Source of the DNA: Oreohelix idahoensis
Taxonomy: Eukaryota; Mollusca; Gastropoda; Stylommatophora; Oreohelicidae
Length of the DNA stretch: 64,000 bases
Direction of reading: 5' to 3'
Assembly: GCA_024509875.1 (NCBI GenBank)
Contig: JAMPIV010003411.1
Location: 62,001 to 126,000, forward strand
In this document: piece by piece, positions 47,050 to 57,240 of the stretch
Numbering within the stretch: the stretch's first letter is position 1
How the letters are laid out: every line of letters begins with the position of its first letter
The notes under the pieces: generated by a model
Database searches by the model: none
What the model was told of the DNA's origin: nothing
Seen by the model: the letters and a program-made list of their open reading frames with translations, nothing else
Made by a program: the position numbers and the translations under genes

Positions 47050-48522
47050 TGGTCGACCTGCTCCAGGATCTGTTCTCCCAGCTTAATCTGATGTCTTCTT
47101 TCTTCTCGTGATATCACCATGGATTTTGTTTTAGAGCTGCTTATGACCATCCCTCTCTTCTCCAGCTCTTCCTTCCAGACTTGCAGGTTGGATTAGAGAT
47201 GTGCCTCTGATTTAGCAATCAGGGCAACATCATCAGCAAATGCCAGCTCTGAAATACAGACCTGTCTCATCTTCCAGTACACCGCTGAATACTTTCTTGT
47301 TCTCTCCTTACATGCCTTGATGGCATCGTCCATGAGGAGTATGAAAGGATAAGATGACAGGATATCACCTTGTCTTACACCAGTGGTGGTCCTGAACTCT
47401 TCTGACTTATGGTTTGCTGTCCTCACATAATTTCTGCAAGACTTGTAGAAGCTCTGTATAGCATGACTCAGAGGTGCTGGAATGTTCTTCCTCGCCAAAC
47501 CATCCCAAAGTTTGCTCCAGGGGACGCTGTCAAACGCTTTTTTCAGATCTATGAAACAAAGATGGATCTCACTCTTATACTCAAGGGCCTTTTCACTCAG
47601 CTGTCTGAGTGTGAAGATTAGGTCTTGAGTACTTCAGTTCGCTCGAAATCCGCACTGGACCTCATCTAGTTGTGGCTCAGCTAGGCGTTGGAGTCTCTGC
47701 TCTAGGATTCTAGAGTAGATTTTACCAGGGACACTGAGAAGGGATATGCCTCTATGGTTTCCACATTGTCGATTGTCACCCTTTTTGATAATTGGTGTTA
47801 TGATGGCAATCTCCCAATCCTTTGGTATGGTCTTGTTGTACCACGCTGCCTGTAGGACCCTTAAGAGTAATAGGTCGCCTGATGCTCCCATGTACTTAAC
47901 CATTTCTGGTGTTATACCATCATGCCCTGCTGCTTTGCTCATCTTGATTTTCTCCAGTGCTGCCTTCAGTTCTTCCATCTTTATGTCATCTTCACCACCA
48001 TTGGTTTTCTCTTCTGTGCTAGTGGTTATCATTTCTGATGGTTGACCTTGCTCACCATCGAGGAGTTCTGAGAAATATTCTTTCCATCTTTCCATTACTT
48101 CCTTCGGGGCAGTAAGCAATTTGCTTTGTTTGTCCTTTATAAATTTGAGAGGGCATTGTTTTTCCTTCCTCGTGTTCTTTAGGGTCTTATAGAACAATTT
48201 CTGGTTTTCTTGCGCATCTTTTTCTAGCTTTTCTCCAAATTCTTCCCAGGACTTCTGTTTTGCTGCTAGCACCTTGTTCTTTGCTTCTGTTCTGAGTGTC
48301 ACATATTCTCTATATTTCCCCACGTGTCCTGCTGTGTATTTAGCTCCTAAGTATTGTTTCCATGCCATTTTCTTCTTTCTCATTTTCTCTTTGACTTCCT
48401 CTGTCCACCAAGGTGTCGTCTTTCTCTTGTTTCCAAGTCGGACTTCACCACATGCTTCTGCAGCAGCTGTCTTTATGATGTCCTTGAATTTAAGCCAGAG
48501 GGTTTCCAAGTCAACAGGTTAC
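47050..48522 (-). pseudogene. LINE A4 reverse transcriptase region
   Basis: A 291-codon open stretch (48509-47634) covers LETLWLKFKDII, PWWTEEVKEK, KMSKAAGHDGITPEMVKYMG, IPKDWEIAIITPIIKKGDNRQCGNHRG and ISLLSVPGKIYSRILEQRL. After a break, 47498-47193 adds ARKNIPAPLSHAIQSFYKSC, TGVRQGDILS and the catalytic ELAFADDVALIAKS. The FADD pair is intact. This is the best preserved RT of family A in the window. Confidence 0.88.
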
Positions 48523-48850
48523 AAAGTTCCCCCATAAGCGCATACATGCATACACTAGATGTGAACCAACAAAGAATGAGAAGTCGGTGATCGACTATGC
48601 CATTGTTAGGAGGATCTCATTCAAATATGTCCGGGATGCTAGAATCTGAAGGGGGCCAGAGATTGGAAGTGATCACTACTTGCTACAATCAAAAGATCAG
48701 CTGAAAGATTTGCTCAGCCTAGGAACTGCCCAACATCACGCAAGAAACTAAGTAAACGAACGGGAGAAATGAGCATTAAGACCTACAAGCTGAGAGAGCC
48801 AGAAATTAAGACAAGATATTAGGGGCTTATTGCTGCAGCGGTGAGAAACA
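48523..48850 (+). pseudogene. Inverted endonuclease C-terminal segment of LINE A4
   Basis: Plus-strand reading gives KFPHKRIHAYTRCEPTKNE, IDYAIV, GSDHYLL, then the linker MSIKTYKLREPEIKTRY and RETE-like sequence, the part of LINE A found on the minus strand in A3. On one side the minus-strand copy resumes at DLETLW, on the other at LIIINTA. The block therefore fills exactly the gap in A4, but backwards. Confidence 0.88.
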
Positions 48851-48954
48851 CAGCGGTGTTTATAATGATCAGATTCTGCTCACTGCAGAATCCAAGGAGT
48901 CGCTTTCCATTGTCATTGAGAGCATCTTCTCCATATCTTCCGACAACTCCACCC
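48851..48954 (-). pseudogene. LINE A4 endonuclease, middle piece
   Basis: Minus-strand RWGGVVGRYGEDALNDNGKRLLGFCSEQ followed by NLIIINTA is the endonuclease segment after the GDFNARVG motif. It is separated from its upstream half by the B1 insertion. Confidence 0.8.
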
Positions 48955-48964
48955 CATCTAGCAT

Positions 48965-51718
48965 CTTCTTCTTCTTCTTTGATCCATAACCGCCAACCGT
49001 CAAAGCAGTCAGCGCCATTACGCCTGGTGGCGTGCTGTAGGGCAGCAACAAATTGATTCCACCTTGCTCGGTCGGCGGCCATCCTTCGTACAGTGCCCCA
49101 ACTCTAGTTCATTCTTTGCATCTCGGCTTCCACAGTTTTTCGCCAAGTTGTTTTTGGTCGGCCTCTCTTTCGCTTTCCCTCGAGGGTCCATAGAATAGCT
49201 GTTCTTGTGATGGTATCATGGTCCCTTCTGAGGACGGGGCCAACCCAACTCCAGCGTCTGCCAGCTATGATGGTGTGCATGTCCTCCTGGTTACTCCGAA
49301 TAAACAGTTCTTGGTTGCTGATGGTGTTTGGCCAAAAGATTCGGAGAATTTTCCTTAGGCAGATTGTGTGGAAGGAGGACAGTTTCGACATTTCCTTCTC
49401 TGTTACTCTCCAACATTCCGCACTATAGAGAAGCACTTAAAGTACACAGCTCTCGTACAGTCTTAGTTTGGTGTTTGTACTGTACTGGGAAGACTTCCAA
49501 ATTTTGTTGAGAATAGCAAAGGCTGTTCTCGCTTTATTCATTCTGTTGTTAATGTCCTTGCTTGTTCCGCCGTCAGGTGTTAATATGCATCCTAGGTAAG
49601 TAAATGTGTCTGTCTGTTCTAACTTCTGGTTCCTTACTGTTATTGGCTCAGGATTGCCCACATTTAGTGTCATGACCTCTGTCTTCTTCAGATTGATGTT
49701 CAGGCCAACCTGCTGGCCATACCTATTCAGTCTATCGCTTTTGTCTTGAATGTGTTGATGTGAGTGCGCGAGTAGTGCAATGTCATCTGCATATTCCAGG
49801 TCTTACAATGTAGAAAATGTTGTCCATCTAATTCCTCTTGGACTGCCCTCTTGTTGTCAGGCGCATCACTCAATCTATGGCTGTCAAAAATAATGTTGTT
49901 GATAAGGGGCATCCCTGTCGTACTCCTGTTTTCACTTCGAAAGTTACATTACTCAATCCAACACTGCACGTAAAGTTAGAATAGAGGTTTTTTATGATGG
50001 AAACAATGCGGCTGGGAATTCCATAAGCCCTCAGTATTTTCCATAGGCTGTCCCTGTGTATGCTGTCGAAAGCCTTTTCAAAATCAAAAAAGTTAATGTA
50101 CAGCTGTCTCTGCCATTCTGAGCACTGCTCTATAATGTTCCTGAGGGTGAATATATGATCTGCACATCTTCTGTTCTTTCTAAAGCCCGCTTGTTCTTTC
50201 CTTAGTTTATGGTCAACTGCTTTTGAAATTCTCTGGATGATTATCCTGCCTAGTATTTTGCTGGGAACTGAGAGGAGAATAATTCCTCTCCAGTTGTTGC
50301 AGTCTGCAAGGTCGCTCTTCTTGGGCAATTTGACAATTATTTCTTTACTCCACTCTGTTGGTGTTGTCTCAGTTTCCCAGAGATGTGCAAATAGTAGTTC
50401 TAATAGTTCTGCTGCTAGTTCAGGGTCTGCCTTGAATAACTCAGCATTTAGATTGTCGTGACCAGGCGCTTTTCCATTTTTCAACCCTTTAATAGCTGTG
50501 ATGATTTCTTCTTTTCGTGGAATGTCTGTATTTACGTCTAAGTCCCTTTCAGCCTCAAGAACATTCAGCTGAGTCTCTGGTGGTTCCTTATTCAGTGTTT
50601 CTCTGAAGTGCTCTGCCCATCTTGTTTCCTGCCCCTGTGCTGTGGTGATGAGATTTCCTTGCTTGTCTCTTACTAACGTTATGTTGTTTGCACCTCGTTT
50701 TCCGCTGATAGTTTTAGTTATTTTATAAACTGTGCTTAGTTCATTTCTCAGTGCTGCCTCTTCTGCCTGTCTTGCAAGGTCATCCAGAAATGTCCTTTTG
50801 TTAGCACGGGTTTGACGTTTTACTTCCTTGTCCAGCTGACTGTACTGTTCACTATATATTGCCTTTAACCTGGGAGACGTAGCTTCTGTTTTCTTTCTTT
50901 TCACTTCCTTTCTCTTCGCTATGGTGTTTAGCGTTTCTGGTGTTATCCAGTCTTGGCTCTTTCTTTCCTGGAATCCCAAGCATGACTTGTTGCTTTCCTT
51001 GTATATTGTTGAGATGGTGTTGAATTTCTGGTCGACATCATTGGTCTCTGTTCTTTCCTGGCTTTTGGTGATCTGATATCGTCTCTTTACGTCGACCACG
51101 AAAGCTTTTCTGGTGAGGGGGTCCTTAAGTTTCGTGATGTTATATCTTTTCTGTTTGACTGCAATTGGTCCAGCAGCTCTGAGTTTCACCTTCAGTCTTG
51201 CTACTACTAGGTGATGATCACTTCCCACATCTGCGCCTCTTCTTACTTTCACGTCTTGTAGTACATGTCTCCATCTGCCATTGATCATTATGTGGTCTAT
51301 CTGGTTTTCTGTCTCGTCCGTTTGGTGATTCCCATGTTAACTTGTGCACTTCTTTGTGTTGAAAAAGTGTTCCTCCAATGACCAGGTTGTTAATATTGCA
51401 GAAGCTTATTAATTTATCCCCATTCTCATTTACTGTTCCACTGCCGCATTTCCTCATTACTCTTTCGTTATAATTATTGTGTGTTCCAACTTTCGCATTA
51501 AGGTCTCTCATTACTATAATAAGATCGTAGCTGGGTGCAGTTTCCATTTCCTTTTGTACCTGTTGATAGAACTCGTCCTTGATCTCTTCATCGCTGTCGT
51601 TTGTTGGTGCATTGCATTGTATAATTGTGGTGTTGGTGAATCTCCCTCTCAGTCTTGCTCTTATCAGTCTGTTGTTGATGGGTTTCGATTCCAGTAAAGA
51701 CCTTTCCATTCCTTTCTT
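48965..51718 (-). pseudogene. LINE family B copy B1: EN-RT ORF remnant, 10-bp TSD
   Basis: Flanked by CATCTAGCAT at 48955-48964 and 51719-51728. On the minus strand the endonuclease region reads GRFTNTTIIQCNAPTNDSDEEIKDEF, DLNAKVGTHNNYNERV and GSDHHLVVARL. A 472-codon stretch 51288-49870 holds the linker and RT blocks NWRGIILLSVPSKILGRI, EEQ-like KEQAGFRKNR, FFDFEKAFDSIHRD and TGVRQGCPLS. The catalytic motif is YADD at 49793-49782. The Trp of the DWVM-type motif is a TGA, and further frameshifts follow. The C-terminus (AECWRVTEKEMSKL, GKRKRGRPKTTW) ends at a (GAA)n tail at 48965-48982. The 5' end is truncated within the endonuclease. Confidence 0.9.
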
Positions 51719-51728
51719 CATCTAGCAT

Positions 51729-52340
51729 GGTCATTTCCAACTCTGGCATTGAAATCTCCGAGCATGATAATTTCATCTAGGCAGTCATCCACTGTCCTTT
51801 GAAGCAGCTCGAAGAATTCCTCCTTGACCCCTGCTCTCTCATCCTCATTTGGCCCATACACTATGACCAGGTTGACTATGGTTTCTCCTTCTTATAGTTT
51901 TACAACCATAATGAGCTCCGAGACAAAGTTCCATCCCTTAATACTATCTTTTTTGGTTTTTGACCACAATGCAACCCACGCCCCCTTTAGCTCTTTCAGA
52001 TGTGGGTACACCACTGTAGAGCAGCGTGTTGCCATCGAGATCCATGACTCCTTGTCCCTTTTTCTTTGTTTCCGTTATAGCCAGGATTTCTAGTTTTGCT
52101 TTCCTCATCTCTTCCACCAGCTCCTCTTCTTTCCCATTTATACTTCTTTGTGTTCCAAGTTCCATAAGTCGTAGTCCGTTCCAGTTCCGCCGCCTTTAGA
52201 ATCAGTCCGGTTTTCTCTCTTGTAGTTTGCATAATCATGATTTAAATCAAACAGGTGATGGGCCTGTTGCGCCTTTGCATGGTGGAGGGGCTGCCTCCTT
52301 ACGGCCTTCTTTTTCAGCCGGGCTTGGGACCGGCCTAGGC
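51729..52340 (-). pseudogene. LINE A4 5' region and endonuclease N-terminus
   Basis: The minus-strand 5' region contains GGTCCCAAGCCCGGC, a motif I recall from LINE 5' ends. The protein then reads NGKEEELVEEMRKAKLEILAITETKKKG, with the catalytic-Glu ETK motif of AP-type endonuclease, and GGVGCIVVKNQKR. After a stop it gives VYGPNEDERAG and EIIMLGDFNARVGNDHAR. B1 sits immediately after this. Confidence 0.82.
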
Positions 52341-52461
52341 GGAGATTGAAAAGGAATCAGTACAAATTAAAAACATGTCAAGACAGATTCTTTTGAGAAT
52401 TAAAATGCCTCTTGAGATAAAGACCATTAGGGAGTGGCTAAGAGGTATGGCCACCGCGTCT

Positions 52462-52775
52462 ACTTCTTCTTCTTCTTCCTCGTTCGCCCTGAAAAGGACG
52501 GTGGTTGCGTTGTGTCTGTTTGCGCCTAAGCTGTGATATCTGCACTTTTCGGTCGACACATCCGACTTCAGCACGGCATTTTTTAGGGACCGGGTTTGCC
52601 TTCCCATTGCGATCCGCACTCGCTCAGCCAGACTGCACAGCTGCAGACTGTTTCCAGGACCACCACGTGGAGGTAGAGTGCGGTCTTGACCAGCTCTGGT
52701 TCGCTGGTCCTGATGCAAGCAGTACAGCTATGGGTCGCTGACTGCATTCACTATTGCTGCATCTTGGGGTCTAAT
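52462..52775 (-). mobile_element. (GAA)n-tailed retroposon S, copy S2
   Basis: Reverse complement of S1, starting on plus with (CTT)n at 52462-52479 and ending at GCTGCATCTTGG. Both copies keep CCACGTGG and the CAGCTCTGGTTCGCTG block. Confidence 0.7.
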
Positions 52776-52867
52776 TCTAAAGGTACTGAGTTCGGTTCAC
52801 AGAACAGGGAATATTTTTGATGGACTTTTATTTAGAACCAGTAGGTCATAATAATGTAATACTACGA

Positions 52868-52893
52868 CCCCCCCCCCCCCTCCCTCCCCCTTC
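52868..52893. repeat. C-rich tract
   Basis: C-runs interrupted by TCC; potential G-quadruplex on the minus strand. Confidence 0.8.
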
Positions 52894-52996
52894 TCCTCTT
52901 GGCAGATATGTAAATAGGACGTTTTATGCCCCTATTTCAGGAAGTGATTCAGGGGTTTTAGAATAGCAAGTACAATATCCGCGTCTTCTAACTTCG

Positions 52997-53553
52997 TGGG
53001 TAAGCCACTCATGTCTGTTGTTTTTCTGTTGTCTAGTGTTCTACTTCTTTATTTCCTACGAATGCCTGATAACATACCTTTATATTTGTTTCATATTAAT
53101 TTACTGTTTACAGGCATCGGGTTTCCCTTCCTTATGTGTAATAAATGTTTATACAATACCAAACGTACCCTCTGTCCTGTTCTCACTGCTCTAAGTCTAC
53201 AATCATTTACTGGACACAGTATTAAGGTCCTTGTCTTGTTGGACTGGCCTATACTGCATGATAGGGAAACAACAGAAGTGATTGCGTCATTAATAGGCTA
53301 AACTGCCCATGGTGGACTTCCGGTGTCGTGTATTGCGGTTCGCACTAATGACCTGTCATTGAAACATCACTTTTGGTGATGCGTAGATGGCAGGGAGGAT
53401 AGTGTGATTCGCTTGCATGGCTAGGCGGGGTTGTCACACGGAAGGTCCAGGGTTCAAATCCTGGGTAAGCCACTCATGTCTGTTGTTTTTCTGTTGTCTA
53501 GTGTTCTACTTCTTTATTTCCTACGAATGCCTAATAACATACCTTTATATTTG

Positions 53554-53556
<3 letters not shown>
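52997..53556 (+). repeat. Pol III-box repeat T, copy T2, tandem units of about 464 bp
   Basis: GGGTAAGCCACTCATGTCTG starts at about 52999 and again at 53463, so the array is one full unit plus a partial one. The unit carries an A box (TGGCTAGGCGG, 53418-53428) and a B box (GGTTCAAATCC, 53451-53461) at tRNA-like spacing. It is homologous to T1. It ends in a long AT microsatellite. Confidence 0.75.
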
Positions 53557-53635
<79 letters not shown>

Positions 53636-53645
53636 TGTATATATA
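53557..53645. repeat. (AT)n microsatellite
   Basis: About 75 bp of nearly pure AT repeat, then ATGCTGTATATAT. Confidence 0.97.
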
Positions 53646-54033
53646 TGTTACAGGGTTAACCCGAAGATTAACCAGGGAGAGTTATCTGTGTGGTGCCGGC
53701 TTTGTCAATGGCTCATCTTAGCCTGGCAACCGGTTGAAGATGAGCAGCAGGAGTGGAGAAGGTGAATGTAAGACTCTGTGATAAGTTCCCAGCAGATAGT
53801 CCCAGTGATTCTGAATCTCGTGACACTGTCACTCCTACCACTCTATCCCCCTTTCTATGTTTTAATGCTAACGAGCCCCCACCCCCTCTATTTCACTGAG
53901 TGAACAGAAGAGGAAGAAAGGAAGAAATGTATGACTCTTTCGCACACTTTCTTTCCTTCTCTATATATGTAATTAACGTGTGTGGGTAGTGCTTACACAA
54001 CTACAACATTTATTGAATTACTTCAAGGTAACA
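53646..54033 (+). repeat. LTR-like repeat V, copy V2
   Basis: Starts TGTTACAGGG and ends AAGGTAACA, giving TGTTAC/GTAACA terminal inverted repeats over 388 bp. Homologous to V1 in opposite orientation. No matching 5-bp flanks are seen, so a solo LTR is likely but unproven. Confidence 0.55.
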
Positions 54034-54043
54034 ACAATTTATT

Positions 54044-55393
54044 ATTGTAAAGTTACCGAAGAAAGGTTATCTATCAGACTGTAATAACTGGCGTGGTATA
54101 TCTCTATTATCAGTACCTGGAAAATTATTATGTTGCTTGATGTTAGAAAGACTTAAATTGCATGCTGACGAAAAGATCAGAGAAGAACAAGCGGGTTTCA
54201 GGCCGAAACGATCATGTATTGATCAAATATTCACACTAAGAACAATTATAGAAGAATCAGTGGAAATGCAATCGCCACTTATTATCACCTTCGTCGATTT
54301 TCAAAAAGCCTTTGATAGTCTACACCGCCCATCATTGTGGAAGATACTTACAATCTATGGTTTTCCAACAAAATATGTGAATATAATCAAAGCGCTATAT
54401 GACAATGCAAGATGTTGTGTTAGAACAAATAAAGGGAATACAGAATGGTTTACAGTAGAAACAGGGGTGAAACAAGGCTGTATTATGTCACCACTACTTT
54501 TTGGAATAGCTATTGATTGGGTTATGAGAAACTATACCCACAATAAACCATTAGGTATAAAATGGACAAATGGAAAATTCCTGGGGGACCTGGATTTCGC
54601 AGATGATTTAGCATTCTTAAGTTCAACACCCAGACAATCCCAAGAAGCAGTAAATAATTTGTGTCATCTCTCGGTTAAAATAGGTCTCCAAATAAATGCC
54701 TCTAAAACTAAAGTTATGAACTTTTCTAACGAGACCTTTGATATCATCTTGAACGGGGAAAAACTACAGAAAGTTGAAAGTTTCAATTATTTAGGCAGTA
54801 AAATGACTCAGGATGGTGACACAACAAGAGAAATCCATACTAGAATTCCTTTGGCAGCTAGCGTCTTCAATAGATTAATTAACATTTGGAAATTACGATC
54901 ATTGAATATACATACCAAGTTTCGTCTGTTTAATTCAAATGTTATCTCAGTGTTAACATACGGCTGTGAGAGTTGGAAAATAACAAAATCATTGGAGAAC
55001 AAGCTGAATACATTCGAGAACAAATGTCTTAGAAAACTCATGAACATCAGTTGGAAAGAATTCAAGACTAATCGACAAATAAGAGAAGACTCTAGGCAGA
55101 AATATGTCTCCAACTATATAAGGAAAAGACGATGGTCATATATCGGTCATGTCCTACGAATGCAAAACAACAGAATACCACTACAGGCGCTCACTTGGGT
55201 TCCTGAGAGTAAGAGGAAAAAAGGAAGACCAAAAGAAACACTCAGAAGAACAATAATAAGAGAAGGAAGAACGTTGGGCCTAAATAATGTGCAAGAGCTA
55301 AGAGGAGTGGCGTCACAACGAACAACCTGGAGAGCACTGGTTTCTGCCTTATGCGCCGTGTTTGGCGCTTACAGAATTTATTATTATTATTAA
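54044..55393 (+). CDS. LINE family D copy D1: 3' part with complete RT core, open frame
   Basis: The frame is open from about 54044 (VKLPKKG) with the first ATG at 54137 (418 codons). Blocks in order are NNWRGISLLSVPGKL, EEQAGFRPKRSCIDQIFTLR, FVDFQKAFDSLHRPSLW, VETGVKQGCIMSP and the catalytic DFADDLAFL (FADD at 54596-54607). Then come FNYLGSKMTQDGD, LTYGCESWKI, KRRWSYIGHVLRMQ and KRKKGRPKETLRR. The endonuclease is missing, so the copy is 5'-truncated and not autonomous. The stop codon is formed by the (TTA)n tail. There are no internal stops, so it is the least decayed LINE here. TAACAACA occurs on both sides (54029, 55391) but overlaps V2, so it is a weak TSD. Confidence 0.9.
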   Translation: MVKLPKKGYLSDCNNWRGISLLSVPGKLLCCLMLERLKLHADEKIREEQAGFRPKRSCIDQIFTLRTIIEESVEMQSPLIITFVDFQKAFDSLHRPSLWKILTIYGFPTKYVNIIKALYDNARCCVRTNKGNTEWFTVETGVKQGCIMSPLLFGIAIDWVMRNYTHNKPLGIKWTNGKFLGDLDFADDLAFLSSTPRQSQEAVNNLCHLSVKIGLQINASKTKVMNFSNETFDIILNGEKLQKVESFNYLGSKMTQDGDTTREIHTRIPLAASVFNRLINIWKLRSLNIHTKFRLFNSNVISVLTYGCESWKITKSLENKLNTFENKCLRKLMNISWKEFKTNRQIREDSRQKYVSNYIRKRRWSYIGHVLRMQNNRIPLQALTWVPESKRKKGRPKETLRRTIIREGRTLGLNNVQELRGVASQRTTWRALVSALCAVFGAYRIYYYY

Positions 55394-55398
55394 CAACA

Positions 55399-56753
55399 TC
55401 CGATTACAACAATACAAATGGAATAAGAGCTAACATTAACTATACCTGGAAAATAAGATAATAGTTAATGCAAAATACACAAATGAATCTTAAGTCTATA
55501 CTATGTGATGATGATGATGAATTCAATCTAACCCTAACTACTAACAAAAAGGATATCTTGTTCTTGGTCTCTTGCTGATTGTCAATAAACTCTGGGTAGT
55601 TGTACACAATGGACAAGTCTTTGTCTGCCTTCAATAACACTGGACGGTCCACTTAATTTCGTCAGGTGTCGATGGCTTGTTCTTTTGTCCTTCACAATGC
55701 GAGTGTTGACAATGCCACGAGCGGCAGCGGTGGCGTGTTCATATGTTCTGTTTAGGCGGTAGAGACTTCGTCTGATATGCAGATGTCCTTTTGTTGTGCT
55801 GTTATTTTGCTCATGTGGTGATGATGGTGGAAATATGTTATATATTTGTATTTGTAGGCGCATCAGTTTTACTGGGGGAATCTGTCCCTTACTGCAGGTA
55901 ATTTTGGATCTCAATAATTTTTGGTAGGCACTGGGTTTACAAGATCGTCCGTCTGCTCCTGCAACTTCGAATCACGATTTCTCAAAGGCACTTGTGGTAA
56001 TGACAATCGTCCATAGGCTACTGCCACTTCTAATAATAATTCACGTAGACAGCTCTTAGTAATGCAGTCATTATTCTATGTATTTCTGCTTACTTTTCTG
56101 TGTAGGTGGTTGATGAGAGAAAGCTCCTTCGCTGCCTGGCAAATTCCTTTCTAACCCCCGTGGAGTATTGGTAGGTTTGTTGCCGATAATTATCTGTGAG
56201 ATACGTGTCGTCGCAGTATCTCTTGTTGGCCCTACTCCTTAGCTTGTCCCGTGATTGACGCCAACAGGGTAGTAAGACGAAGGCTGAGTTATCTCAAATG
56301 GTCCCTGTCACTACCACTTGGTGTCCATATAAAGAAATCACCGACACAAGTCCTGACTCTTCCTCGTGAAATATAGAACCAAGTAGGTTGACGGAATGAT
56401 TTCTCTTATCATTACTGAGCGACCAATTTCGTTGGGTTTTATAGCGTCCACATGGCCGCTGGCTATTTCCCGTGTCCGCTTCTGATGTCATGTGAAGTTT
56501 AGTTCGTCTTACTCCAGGCAGACAACCAGTCTGTGTAAAGTTTCGGTAATGTTTGGCTATGGTCGCTTTCTTATTTTGCTTTAGCCTAGACAATCCGTCT
56601 CCCGTCCGTCTGATGTCTGTGCAGCATTTAATAGTCTTTCTATAATGACGTATTTTTACTCCTTTATGTTGATCTTCGCTCAGACCATGTGTCGTCGTTA
56701 ATCCAATATTACGTCGCTTGTTCCGTGAAGTCCGACTGACCACCATTATGTTC
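55399..56753. other. Unassigned interval, possibly flank or LTR of a minus-strand element
   Basis: No domain recognised. A 150-codon minus ORF at 56746-56294 has no motif and is probably chance. Confidence 0.4.
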
Positions 56754-56983
56754 TGTTACAAGCCGAAATAATACTTGTAGATTACTGGCCTTGAGTAAAC
56801 ACAACCGCGACTCAGCGGCGGCCACCTTCAATTGTCCGTCGAGGGTCTGTTGATGTACTGTCTCATTGCTATGTAAACATTCCCTGTAAAATTGAATAAT
56901 TTCCCACGACTGATGAAGACGATGTCAGGTGTGGACAATGGGTATAGAAAGTCGAAATTCAAACTCATTCGCTCCTGGTGACA
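56754..56983 (-). repeat. Candidate 3' LTR of a third element
   Basis: On the minus strand a purine-rich GGGGGAGGGAAGCTA (plus 56984-56998) precedes TGTCACCAGG at 56983, just as the PPT precedes TGTCG in Element 1. A possible end CTTGTAACA falls at 56754. With no partner LTR the end is a guess. Confidence 0.4.
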
Positions 56984-57020
56984 TAGCTTCCCTCCCCCAA
57001 CAAGTTTTAGCATAGGAGGA

Positions 57021-57240
57021 CTATTGCGAATTAGGGAGTATTTCGCTTTCCCTATTGCCACCTATTGGTATCTTCTCACTATCTCTTTCCTCCTTCTCTT
57101 CCTGGTTCAACCCTTCGTTCTCCTCACCTTCTTCGTTATTTATTCCGTCTGAGGTGGAGGTCGGGTGGCAGCTTAGGAAGTCCGCTCCCACGTTTTCTTT
57201 TCCTGGGATATAGTCATGGAATATTCTAATCCACATATAT
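57021..57240 (-). pseudogene. pol: RNase H C-terminal fragment of a third LTR element, pol ending in RH
   Basis: The minus-strand translation contains DYIPGKENVGADFLSCHP, the RNase H end seen in Element 1 (YIPGRDNVGADFLSRHP). It runs about 45 acidic codons further and stops at 57021, followed closely by a PPT-like tract and a TGT. RH at the very end of pol next to the LTR is the Gmr1-like layout; in ordinary gypsy elements integrase would follow. Sequence upstream (above 57240) is unrelated, so the copy is truncated. Confidence 0.75.

Larger units (their letters stand above)
45799..52340 (-). mobile_element. LINE A copy A4: near full length, internally inverted, hosting two LINE insertions
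   Basis: Minus-strand order is: 5' region (GGTCCCAAGCCCGGC near 52310), endonuclease N-terminus (52165-51729), B1 insertion, rest of the endonuclease N-terminal half (48954-48851), inverted endonuclease C-terminal segment (48850-48523), RT region (48522-47050), LINE C insertion (47041-46417), and C-terminus with (TAAG)n tail (46416-45799). Removing the insertions and re-inverting one block gives a single collinear LINE. Confidence 0.85.

Noticed and set aside
48835..49082. Continuous ORF joining a LINE B C-terminus to endonuclease-like sequence
   Set aside because: It crosses the B1/A4 boundary at 48965 and is a chance fusion.
51222..51790. A LINE with two endonuclease domains
   Set aside because: The two GDFNAxVG-type motifs belong to different LINEs: B1 is inserted in A4, shown by the CATCTAGCAT duplication.
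54029..55398. TAACAACA as the TSD of LINE D1
   Set aside because: The left copy overlaps the end of repeat V2 and only 8 bases match; noted but not relied on.
56294..56746. 150-codon minus-strand ORF
   Set aside because: No motif or homologue recognised; it fits a chance ORF.
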